64,000 bases of DNA, from positions 28,913 through 92,912 of the forward strand of contig CAUJDW010000017.1 in assembly GCA_963169455.1 (NCBI GenBank), written 5' to 3'. The DNA comes from Bacteroidota bacterium (lineage in GTDB: Bacteria; Bacteroidota; Bacteroidia; Chitinophagales; Saprospiraceae). The number at the start of each line of letters is the position of its first letter. Position 1 is the first letter of the stretch. The translations under genes were made by a program, and so were the position numbers. Below, piece by piece: positions 7,989 to 15,988 of the stretch. Under the pieces are notes generated by a model, which was not told where the DNA came from, did not search any database, and saw nothing but the letters and a program-made list of their open reading frames with translations.

Positions 7989-9095
7989 CTAGCGATTGGA
8001 ATAATAAAATCCCAGCTCCTTTTTCACCTGAGGCGGCAATTCCGGCAATTCCGACCTCGGGATCAGGAGCGTGGAAATGTTGTGGAGGTCGGAGAAAATA
8101 TGGTGTTTTACGGCGGTGGAGTGGAGGTAGTCGTAGCCGGAAGAGCCTCCGGTGCCGATCTTGCGCCCCAGCATCCGGAGCACCATCTGGGCGTGCCGGT
8201 AGCGCCACATGGTCAGCATTTCATCGATGTCGACCAGGCAGGTCAGCAGCTGGTAGGGGAGTTGCAGGATGGGCTCGTCGCGGTAGAGGTTGATCAGCAG
8301 AACGGCGATGGTTGCTTTGTACGACAGGCGCATTTTGCCTTCCTGCCGCAGTTGTTCATGTGCTTCGGCATCCATCACCGAACGGTAGTAGGTGTCGGAG
8401 CTGCCCAGCATTTTCAGCCGCATGGCCTTTTCCTCCTCGCTGAGGTATTCCGATTCTTTGATGGCGTCCTGTTCTTTGGCCAGCATACGCTGTACCGCCA
8501 GGCGGTAGTGTTCCAGAAAATGGAAATCCCCAAACTGCAGGAAAGGCGTGCGTTCCAGCCAGGCCTCAACCAGGCCGAACAGGCTACCTTCCCGCTGTAT
8601 GGATTCCAGTTTTTCCCGCTGGCTATTATCGAAGGCGGAAGTATAAGGCTGGCTGTTGTAGGTGAGGCGCTCCTTCTCCTCCAGCCCGAGCATGGCCTCC
8701 ACGGCCCGGAACTGGAAGCTTTGAAAGCCGGAAGCGGGAAAGAGGTAACTGCGGAATTCCAGGAAATCCAGCGGCGTCATGGTTTCCAGAACGCGGATCT
8801 GCTCGATGAGCACTTTCAGGATTTCGATCACCCGCTGCAGCCTGGCTACTGCCGTACCCATGTTCCGCTCATCGACCCGCACTTCCCGAAACATGCCTGC
8901 CACCGACCCGATCTCATGGATGGCCTGCTTGAACCACAACTCGTACACCTGATGAATGATGATAAAGAGCATTTCATCGTGTACAGGTGATTCTTCTTCT
9001 TCCGCGCTGCGCAAATGCTGCGCATTCAGGATTTTGTCCAGTTGCAGATACCCCTGATAGTGAATGGTCGAATACTTTTTTTTGCCGCTTTCCAT
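7989..9095 (-). CDS. Tryptophan 2,3-dioxygenase family protein
   Basis: A 368-aa haem dioxygenase that would open the indole ring of L-tryptophan to N-formylkynurenine. The N-terminal segment YQGYLQLDKILNAQ and the motif HQVYELWFKQ (near residues 48-57; substrate-contacting His) are typical of TDO. The haem-ligand His is in MWRYRHAQMVLRMLG, followed by the signature GTGGSSGYDYLHST. It is longer than the usual 260-280 aa because of a middle insertion, as in Bacteroidota TDOs. No other kynurenine-pathway gene is in the window. Its upstream side carries the giant AT-rich inverted repeat. Confidence 0.9.
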   Translation of the reverse strand: MESGKKKYSTIHYQGYLQLDKILNAQHLRSAEEEESPVHDEMLFIIIHQVYELWFKQAIHEIGSVAGMFREVRVDERNMGTAVARLQRVIEILKVLIEQIRVLETMTPLDFLEFRSYLFPASGFQSFQFRAVEAMLGLEEKERLTYNSQPYTSAFDNSQREKLESIQREGSLFGLVEAWLERTPFLQFGDFHFLEHYRLAVQRMLAKEQDAIKESEYLSEEEKAMRLKMLGSSDTYYRSVMDAEAHEQLRQEGKMRLSYKATIAVLLINLYRDEPILQLPYQLLTCLVDIDEMLTMWRYRHAQMVLRMLGRKIGTGGSSGYDYLHSTAVKHHIFSDLHNISTLLIPRSELPELPPQVKKELGFYYSNR

Positions 9096-9192
9096 AGGTT
9101 AGTGCTTTTGGGGCTTCAAGCTCCAAATTTTTTCGCACTTAGGAAAGCTTAAAGCAGGATACCGGACTTCGGCGGGAAGCGGGGGGTGTTGT

Positions 9193-9491
9193 TATATGGC
9201 TATATTGTAATATGGTTATATGGTTATATTGTAATATGGCTATAGGGCTATATTGTAATATGGTTATATGGCTATATTGTAATATGGCTATATGGCTGAT
9301 ATGGTTATATGGCTGATATGGCTATATTGTTGAGGCTGCTCCATCACTCCGGCCCAAAGCACTTTCCGGAGTGCCCTCAACAACATACCAATATACCAAT
9401 ATAACAATATAACAATATACTAATATACTAATATACCAATATACCAATATAACAATATAACAATATAGCAATATAGCAATATAGCAATATA
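9193..9491. repeat. Giant AT-rich imperfect inverted repeat with a GC-rich centre
   Basis: Left arm (9193-9328): repeated units of the type TATGGCTATATTGTAA. Right arm (9382-9491): units such as ACCAATATAACAATAT, the opposite orientation of the same motif. Between them lies a nested core: GTTGAGG (9329-9335)/CCTCAAC (9375-9381) and CACTCCGG (9345-9352)/CCGGAGTG (9366-9373). The whole could fold into one hairpin of about 300 nt. It fills most of the 405-bp gap between the SulP and dioxygenase genes, both on the minus strand. No gene is visible in it; the short ORFs are low-complexity translations of the repeat. Confidence 0.85.
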
Positions 9492-9500
9492 ACCCTCCCC

Positions 9501-11249
9501 TCACCCCTGCCGCGCTTCGCACTCCTTGAATATCCGCGCCTCACAGCGTGCGCACACGTCGGCGTCCAGGCGCTCGTAGATCGCTGCGATGGCCTCGCGT
9601 TTGGTGACGAAGAAATGATCGGCCCCGATCTCATCGCGGTAGCTGCCGGCGGCAAGAACATCCTGGGCGACGATTTTCAGGCCTACGATAAAAAGGCCGC
9701 CACCCCTGCTTCGCCAGCGGTGGGCCTCCTGCACCAGGAATTCCGCGCCGGTGATGTCGATGAAATTGACGCCGTTGGCCACGATCAGCACATAGCGTTG
9801 CGGGTGATTCTCGCTGACCTCCTGCAGGAAATTGGCCACGTGGTCAACCGCGCCGTAATACAGGGAGCCGTCGATGCGCACGATCTTCAGTTGCGGGCAC
9901 TCCGTCAGGGTTTTGCGAGAGATATTGGTAAAGTGGCGGTTTGGGTCTTTGGGATCCGGCGCCAGGATGGCGACGTGGGGCTGGGAGGTGCGCTGCAGGT
10001 AGAACATCAGGGACAAGAGCACCCCGACGTAAATGGCAAACTCCAGTTCGAGGAAGAGGGTGGAAAAAAAGGTGACGCCCAGAACGAGTATCTCCTTCCA
10101 GCTTGCTTTGACAATACCCCTGATGTGGTGAAAATCGATGAGGTTGTAAGCCACCAGCAGGATTACGCCGCCCATGGCGGGCATGGGCAGGTAGGCGGCC
10201 AGGGGCGCGACCAGCAGCAGGAAAACGGCCAGGATCAGAGCAGCGAAGATGGCGGACATCGGGGTGCGCGCTCCCGCAGTGTGATTGACGCCGGAGCGGG
10301 TGAACGAACCCGAGCCGGCATAACAGGAGAAGAAGCTGCCCACGAGGTTGGACAGCCCCTGCCCGATGAACTCCTGGTTGCCATCGATGCGCTGATGGGT
10401 CTTGGTGGCGATGGCCCGCCCGATGGCCACGGCTTCGATAAGGCCCAGAAGCGCCACGGCAAAGGCATTCATCGCCAGCTTGTAAATGTTGCCGGCGCTG
10501 AGGTTGGGGACATCGAAGGGCGGAAGTTGAGCCGGCATTTTTCCGACAAAACGGATGCCTCGTCCCTCGCCGCCCAGCAGGATGGCCAGGATGGACCCCA
10601 GGATCATGGCAATGAGCAGGTGGGGCAGTTTTTTGGAAACCCTGCGCATGAGAACGGCAATGATCAAAGTGCCCAGCCCTACCCCCAGCACGTAGAGGTT
10701 GGTGTCGGGGATGCCCAGAATGATGTCGCGCCACACGTAGAGAAAGCCTTCTCCCTGGGGTATGGTAATGCCCAGCACGTGTTTGAGCTGGCTGGTGGCG
10801 ATCAGGATGGCCGCGCCGGCAGTGAATCCGATCACGACGGTATGCGATACGAAGTTGGTCACGATGCCCAGGCGCGCGAGCCCCAGCCCAAGCTGAAAGG
10901 CTCCGGCCAGGAAAGTCAGCACGAAGGCGAGCTGGACGAATTCGTCGGATCCGGGCTCTGCAAAGCTGCTGACAGCGGCAAAGACGACCAGGGAGATGGC
11001 CGTCGTCGGGCCGGAGATCAGGTGCCAGGAAGAACCGAAAAGCGCGGCGATGATGGGCGTTACGATCGCCGTGTACAGCCCGTACACCGGCGGCATGCCG
11101 GCGATCATGGCGAAGGCGACCCCCTGTGGCAAAACGACGATGGCGCCGGTAATGCCGGCGATCAGGTCATCCTTCAGCGTTTGCCGGTTGACCATGGGCC
11201 ACCATTCCAGAAAAGGGAAGAATTTCTTCAGCGTTTCTTGTTTAGCCAT
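9501..11249 (-). CDS. SulP family inorganic anion transporter with STAS domain
   Basis: A 582-aa inner-membrane transporter of the SLC26/SulP family, which moves sulfate, bicarbonate or other anions. The N-terminal half has the family signature region (DDLIAGITGAIVVLPQGVAF, residues 27-46, and GLYTAIVTPIIAALFG) and 10-14 membrane helices up to about residue 420. A cytoplasmic STAS domain follows (IVRIDGSLYYGAVD onward, about residues 455-560). The tail ends with three cysteines, CARCEARIFKEC, a possible metal or redox site. It begins 1 bp after the stop of the molybdo-oxidoreductase gene, so it belongs to that operon; sulfate efflux after sulfite oxidation is the inferred job. Confidence 0.9.
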   Translation of the reverse strand: MAKQETLKKFFPFLEWWPMVNRQTLKDDLIAGITGAIVVLPQGVAFAMIAGMPPVYGLYTAIVTPIIAALFGSSWHLISGPTTAISLVVFAAVSSFAEPGSDEFVQLAFVLTFLAGAFQLGLGLARLGIVTNFVSHTVVIGFTAGAAILIATSQLKHVLGITIPQGEGFLYVWRDIILGIPDTNLYVLGVGLGTLIIAVLMRRVSKKLPHLLIAMILGSILAILLGGEGRGIRFVGKMPAQLPPFDVPNLSAGNIYKLAMNAFAVALLGLIEAVAIGRAIATKTHQRIDGNQEFIGQGLSNLVGSFFSCYAGSGSFTRSGVNHTAGARTPMSAIFAALILAVFLLLVAPLAAYLPMPAMGGVILLVAYNLIDFHHIRGIVKASWKEILVLGVTFFSTLFLELEFAIYVGVLLSLMFYLQRTSQPHVAILAPDPKDPNRHFTNISRKTLTECPQLKIVRIDGSLYYGAVDHVANFLQEVSENHPQRYVLIVANGVNFIDITGAEFLVQEAHRWRSRGGGLFIVGLKIVAQDVLAAGSYRDEIGADHFFVTKREAIAAIYERLDADVCARCEARIFKECEARQG

Positions 11250-11250
11250 T

Positions 11251-14106
11251 TTACTTAATATAAAACGTTTCCTCGGCCGGCCGCAGGGCGCGCTTCATCC
11301 ACAGCGGGCGGCGCAGGCCGTTGGGGCCCGGCGCCGGGCGCGCCATTTCCAGCCACTTTTTGTACACCTCGAAAGACTTGTTGGTGTCCACAAAGATGTC
11401 GCCATATTTGTCTTCGGGCCGGGCTTTCTCCAGGCGCACCTTCTGATGCCAGCAGTGCATGCCGCTTATGGGGTCGGGATGCACGGGGAAGGTGATGTTC
11501 TGGTGCACGCCGCCATCGCTCCAGAAGATGCGGGCGCTGTCGGGGTCATCGCTTTTGAAGGGCGTGATGTGGCTGAGCGTACTCATTTTCCAGCCTCCAT
11601 TGCCGTCGTTTTCGATTTTCACCGTATTGACGGCCCAGCGGTTGCCGTTGGGGTCTTGTGGGCGCCGCCAGCGGCCCAGGTGGTGGGAGCAGGCTACCAC
11701 GCCGGGTTTCATGCCTTCGGTCACCCAGACCTTGTCGACGAAATACCCGATCTCGGTATTGACCCGGAGCAGGCTGCCCGTGGTGACGCCCAGCTTTCTG
11801 GCGTCTGTCGGGTGCATCCAGATGGGGTTGCGGTTTGATATCTCGTACAGCCATTTGGCATTGCCCGAGCGGGAGTGGATCAGAGTCGGCAGCCGGAAAG
11901 TGGGCACCAGGGGGTAGTCGCCTTTCTCCCGGTCCATGTGGTCTTCGTGGATGTGGCTCTTGATGTAGGTTGGAACGACATATTCCGGCCACTTCCAGTC
12001 GGCCATGGTCTGGGAATAAAATTCGTTTTTGCGGGAAGGCGTGGGGAAGCCTTCTACGGGCTTTTCCTGGTGCATGATGCCAATTCCCTTGCCGTTTTTT
12101 CGGATCACCCGGGTTTTCGGATCCACTTCGGCGCCCTCCATTTCCTTTGCGCTCAGTTCGCGCAGATGCCCGTTGTACGTACTGGGTTCCACGTTGAAGG
12201 CGCCGTACTTCTTCATGTAATCGAGCGGCGTGAGGCCTTCCTTGGCGGCTGCCTCCGGCAACCCTTTGGTGTGTTCGAAGATGTACCGGTAGTATTCGTC
12301 GATGTTGATGCATTCGCCCGGCCGGTAGGGGGATTCGAAGTGTTTGCGGATACCCAGCTTGCCGTCGGGGTCGATGCGCCAGCTCAGCTGGATCCAGAAT
12401 TCGTCTTCTTCCCAGACCTCACCCGGATTGGCCTCGTAGGTGAAGGTGACCGGTTTGCCGGCGCGGCGCATGGCTTCCCGAAGTACCGGCTGCCGGAAGG
12501 CGATCCAGATACCGGCATGGGTTTCGTAGGTATTCAGGTCGTGGCGTTCGCTGGCCAGGCCCATGGGCAGGACGTAATCGGCGAAGAAGGCCGTTTCGCT
12601 CCAGGTGGGCGTCAGGGCGATGTGCAGCCCGAAGTGCTCTTCGTTGGAATAGGATTCCATCCAGCTGAAGCCGTCCGGGTAGGTCCATACGGGGTTGAAC
12701 ACGCGGCTGAAGTACACGTCCATTTTTCCTCTGCCTTCTTTGAGCATGTGCGGCAGCAGGAAGCTCATTTCGAAGAAGGCCAGGGGATATTCGTTGGGGA
12801 AGTGCAGCTCGTTCCAGAACTTCTGGGCGGGCGGTTTGTCGAAGAATTCCGGGTGGTGTTTGTTCCAGGTATTGGGCGAGGTGCCTCCCTCGGTGCCTAC
12901 GCTGCCGGTCAGCACATTGAGGAAGTGCAGGCAACGGGAGACTGCCCAGCCGCCCAGGTTGCCGGAGCCCGCGCTGCGCCAGTTGTGGGTGGCGAAACGG
13001 GTGCCGGCCTGGCCGATCTGCCGGGCCACATCCACGATCATCTCGGCTTTTACGCCACTTTCACGGGCCGCGTATTCAGGCGTAAACTGCACGTATTCCT
13101 CCTGCATGCCCCTGATGAAGTTTTCAAAAGTCTTTTCCCATTCGGGGCGGCGGGCAGCAAGGTATTCCTCCCAGTTGACCCAGTTTTCCAGGTATTCGCG
13201 GTTGTACAGGCCCTCGTCGAGGATGACCTTGGCCATGGCCAGCAGCACGGCGGCCTCGGTTCCGGGATAGGTGGGCATCCAGTAGTCCGACATGCTGGCG
13301 GTATTCGACAGGCGGGGGTCCATCACCGCCAGCTTGGCGCCTTTCATTTTGCCTTCGATGATGCGCTGGGCGTGGGGGTTGAAATAGTGCCCGCTCTCCA
13401 GGTGGGCGGAAATCAGCAGGATGAATTTGGCATTGGCGTGGTCGGGCGACGGGCGGTCATGGCCGTACCAGATGGCGTAGCCGAAGCGGGCTCCCGAAGA
13501 GCAGATGTTGGTGTGGCTGTTGTGGCCGTCCACGTTCCAGGCCTGCAGCACGCGGTCCATATAACCTTCGTGGCCGGGCCTGCCGACGTGGTAGGCGATC
13601 TCGTTGTTGCGGCCCTCCTGGATGGCTTTGCGCATGCGGGCGGCAATGTCATCCAGGGCTTCATCCCAGCTGACGCGCTCCCATTTCCCTTCGCCGCGTT
13701 TGCCCACCCGCTTCAGGGGATACAGGATGCGGTCGGGGTCGTTGATCTGGTTGATCGTGGCCGGCCCCTTGGCGCAGTTGCGCCCCCGGCTGCCCGGGTG
13801 GTAAGGGTTGCCTTCGAATTTGCGAACCTCCCAGCTTTCCTTGTCGATAAAGGCCGTCAGCCCACAGGCCGACTCGCAGTTGAAACAGGTGGTGGGCACG
13901 ATGGTGTAGGTGCGTTTGTCAACCCGCGGCCAGGAGGTGGCCTCATATTCTACCCAATTGTCCCATTTTTCCGGCGGCGGGAACTTTTGCAGTTCGCTTC
14001 CCGGCGCCAGGCGCTCCAGGGGCGCTTCGCCTTCCTTGTGCAGGTCGGGTATGATCCGCAGCTTTTCGGCGATGCGTTCTATGATGGTGTGCTTGCGATT
14101 ATTCAT
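11251..14106 (-). CDS. Molybdopterin oxidoreductase catalytic subunit, SoeA-like
   Basis: A 951-aa DMSO-reductase-superfamily enzyme. A [4Fe-4S] site is formed by C74, C77, C81 and C111 (CFNCESACG and NCAKG). C202 in TNICSSGARFG is placed like the Mo ligand of PsrA/Nap-type enzymes. The molybdopterin dinucleotide C-terminal domain runs from about residue 700 to the end. There is no Tat (twin-Arg) leader, so it should stay in the cytoplasm, as SoeA does and unlike Phs/Psr/Ttr subunits. It is followed by sulP at 1 bp and preceded by the FeS-NrfD gene at about 20 bp. Best reading: sulfite dehydrogenase (quinone) catalytic subunit; polysulfide or tetrathionate chemistry is an alternative. Confidence 0.82.
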   Translation of the reverse strand: MNNRKHTIIERIAEKLRIIPDLHKEGEAPLERLAPGSELQKFPPPEKWDNWVEYEATSWPRVDKRTYTIVPTTCFNCESACGLTAFIDKESWEVRKFEGNPYHPGSRGRNCAKGPATINQINDPDRILYPLKRVGKRGEGKWERVSWDEALDDIAARMRKAIQEGRNNEIAYHVGRPGHEGYMDRVLQAWNVDGHNSHTNICSSGARFGYAIWYGHDRPSPDHANAKFILLISAHLESGHYFNPHAQRIIEGKMKGAKLAVMDPRLSNTASMSDYWMPTYPGTEAAVLLAMAKVILDEGLYNREYLENWVNWEEYLAARRPEWEKTFENFIRGMQEEYVQFTPEYAARESGVKAEMIVDVARQIGQAGTRFATHNWRSAGSGNLGGWAVSRCLHFLNVLTGSVGTEGGTSPNTWNKHHPEFFDKPPAQKFWNELHFPNEYPLAFFEMSFLLPHMLKEGRGKMDVYFSRVFNPVWTYPDGFSWMESYSNEEHFGLHIALTPTWSETAFFADYVLPMGLASERHDLNTYETHAGIWIAFRQPVLREAMRRAGKPVTFTYEANPGEVWEEDEFWIQLSWRIDPDGKLGIRKHFESPYRPGECINIDEYYRYIFEHTKGLPEAAAKEGLTPLDYMKKYGAFNVEPSTYNGHLRELSAKEMEGAEVDPKTRVIRKNGKGIGIMHQEKPVEGFPTPSRKNEFYSQTMADWKWPEYVVPTYIKSHIHEDHMDREKGDYPLVPTFRLPTLIHSRSGNAKWLYEISNRNPIWMHPTDARKLGVTTGSLLRVNTEIGYFVDKVWVTEGMKPGVVACSHHLGRWRRPQDPNGNRWAVNTVKIENDGNGGWKMSTLSHITPFKSDDPDSARIFWSDGGVHQNITFPVHPDPISGMHCWHQKVRLEKARPEDKYGDIFVDTNKSFEVYKKWLEMARPAPGPNGLRRPLWMKRALRPAEETFYIK

Positions 14107-14127
14107 TTTGTTGGTTGTTTTTAAGCT

Positions 14128-15756
14128 TTAAGACAGAGGCACTTTTTGCGGCGCTTCCACCCAGATCTTTTCCGTAGCATAAATTCCTGCCAGGACGGCG
14201 ATGCCGGCCAGGGCCAACAGGGGGGCGCCCGGGCTGCCAAAAGCCAGCAGCGCTACCGGTATCAGGTTGCCCAGCAGTATGCCGCCTGCCCAGAAAAGGG
14301 TGCGGTAACGGCCATGGAGGATCATGTGCACCACCATTTTGGCTTCCTGGGTCGGGTGTGTCGTCGTCAGTTCCACCAGAATAATGAGCAGGTTGAGGGC
14401 GGCCGATACGATCAGGACTATCCGCAGGTAGGGAAGCCAGCCTTCACCGCTTGCCAGGAAAGCGGCCAGTATGCCGAAGAGCGCAGCGCCCGCCATGAAG
14501 CTGTGCACCAGCATGTGCAGGGAGAGGGTTGGGCTTTGCCAGAAGTCGCGCCCCTTGGCCTGCGCGAAGAGGAAGGCCGTGTAAACGGCCGCCAGCACGG
14601 CAAAAATGCCCGTTAGCCCATATACCAGCGGCATGGCTCCCTGCGCCAGTTCAAACCAGCGCAGTACGGCGGTCAATGCGAGCAATCCGCCGTAAACGGT
14701 GATGATGTAACCGCCGCGCACCAGCCAGGAAGACCAGTGAGGGCGCAGCAGCACATTGAGGAATCGGTCGGGGCGGTCGAGGTCTTTGACCAGCAGCAAG
14801 CCGGTGGCGCCGAGGAAAACCAGGGCGGCGGCCAGGCCCGCCCAGAATGTCTGAGGGCCGGCCTTTGCCCAGCCGAAAAGCATGCCCAGCATGGGCACCA
14901 GGAAAGCGCCGGCGGCAATGGCCTTGGTAAGGACATAACCGGAAACTTCCCAGCCCCAGAGCACCCCTTTGTCGGGCGCGTCGTACACCCGGCGGGCCTT
15001 GCCCAGCAGAATATCGATAGAGCGGGAAGGCCCATGGCCGGCAACTTCGCCGGCTGTGGCGCCCTGGCCGTTGGCCTGCATCACGGCTTCGAGCACATCG
15101 CCGTTGGAGAAGGCCAGCTTCTCGGTGAACTTGGCGTAATGCCCCACACCCCGCGACTGTTCGCTCCAGAAGTAGGCTTCCTGCTTCTCGGTGGCCACGG
15201 GGTTGAGGGAAGCTTCATCGCCATTGATGTAGAAAAGGTTGGGAACAGTGCCTTTGGCTGCTTTGCGCACCGACACCTGTTCGCGGCCCAGCAGCTGGGC
15301 GATTTCCGAGTTCGGGTCGTCCATATCGCCCGAGATGATCGCATGCTCCGGGCATACGTTCACACAGGCCGGCTCCAGCCCGAGGTCTATGCGGTGGGCG
15401 CAGTAGTTGCACTTGGCGGCCGTGCGGTTTTCCGGGTCGATGTACAGGGCATCGTATGGGCAGGCCTGCATGCAGGACTTGCAGCCGATGCAGCGGTTTT
15501 TGTCGAAGTCCACGATGCCGTCATCGCGGAAAAACAGGGCCTCCACGGGGCATATCTCCACGCAGGGCGCATCCGTGCAATGGTTGCAACGCATAACGGA
15601 GAACAGGCGGCGCGTGTGGGGGAATTCCCCTTTTTCAACCTGTTTCACCCAGGTGCGGTTTACCCCCACCGGCACGGCGTGCTCGGCTTTACATGCCGTT
15701 GTACAGGCATGGCAGCCTATGCACTTTCGGTTGTCAATGATGAATCCGTAACGCAT
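14128..15756 (-). CDS. Fused 4Fe-4S ferredoxin / NrfD-DmsC membrane subunit (SoeBC-like)
   Basis: The N-terminal ~190 residues hold cysteine runs for four [4Fe-4S] clusters: CIGCHACTTAC, CNHCTDAPCVEIC, CIGCKSCMQAC and CNYC...CVNVC. From about residue 270 the protein is membrane-embedded with roughly eight or nine helices like NrfD/DmsC quinone-binding anchors. Electron-transfer and anchor subunits are usually separate proteins; here they are one polypeptide of about 542 aa. The ATG at 15756 (start MRYGFIIDNRKC) is chosen over a TTG at 15786, since the cluster motif begins right after it. It sits directly upstream of the molybdo-subunit, completing an electron path from Mo site to quinone. Confidence 0.88.
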   Translation of the reverse strand: MRYGFIIDNRKCIGCHACTTACKAEHAVPVGVNRTWVKQVEKGEFPHTRRLFSVMRCNHCTDAPCVEICPVEALFFRDDGIVDFDKNRCIGCKSCMQACPYDALYIDPENRTAAKCNYCAHRIDLGLEPACVNVCPEHAIISGDMDDPNSEIAQLLGREQVSVRKAAKGTVPNLFYINGDEASLNPVATEKQEAYFWSEQSRGVGHYAKFTEKLAFSNGDVLEAVMQANGQGATAGEVAGHGPSRSIDILLGKARRVYDAPDKGVLWGWEVSGYVLTKAIAAGAFLVPMLGMLFGWAKAGPQTFWAGLAAALVFLGATGLLLVKDLDRPDRFLNVLLRPHWSSWLVRGGYIITVYGGLLALTAVLRWFELAQGAMPLVYGLTGIFAVLAAVYTAFLFAQAKGRDFWQSPTLSLHMLVHSFMAGAALFGILAAFLASGEGWLPYLRIVLIVSAALNLLIILVELTTTHPTQEAKMVVHMILHGRYRTLFWAGGILLGNLIPVALLAFGSPGAPLLALAGIAVLAGIYATEKIWVEAPQKVPLS

Positions 15757-15783
15757 ATTTTTTTGTTGGTTTCTGAATGAATT

Positions 15784-15824
15784 CAAACATGTATTTATGA
15801 AATCATGAATGTTGTTTCATGATT
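15784..15824 (-). promoter_or_regulatory. Promoter and 9-bp inverted-repeat operator of the oxidoreductase operon
   Basis: On the minus strand AATCATGAA-N6-TTCATGATT (15801-15824) is a perfect 9+9 inverted repeat. It lies about 21 bp upstream of a -7-like box CATGTTTG (15784-15791; consensus TAnnTTTG, one mismatch), 28 bp before the ATG at 15756. The symmetry and overlap with the -33 region suggest binding of a dimeric regulator. Which regulator is unknown. Confidence 0.5.
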
Positions 15825-15988
15825 AAATACACTAAAACTACGCCGGCATTGTGGCCAATGCGCGCATTGGATGTTCGGTGATGGGTAATGGATGGGCGAT
15901 GTTTTCAGGTTGAGGGGGGAAGAGGGGCGGGGAGGGGGCTTAATCCTTCTACCTCCCGGGCCCTCGCGGCTTCCGGGCTCAACCTTTT

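Noticed and set aside
9322..9661. Minus-strand ORFs rich in Tyr/Ile/Leu/Cys
   Set aside because: Direct translations of the ATATTG tandem units, not proteins.
9615..11258. 547-codon plus-strand open frame
   Set aside because: Antisense to the SulP gene; the translation is a low-information Gln/Asp/Gly/His-rich string.
11251..14106. Molybdo-enzyme as nitrate or tetrathionate reductase
   Set aside because: No Tat leader and a neighbourhood of sulfite-producing and sulfate-transport genes; kept only as an alternative, since sequence alone does not fix the substrate.
11875..14124. 749-codon plus-strand open frame
   Set aside because: Lies wholly antisense to the molybdo-oxidoreductase and has no coding features; long antisense frames are expected in GC-rich DNA with biased third positions.
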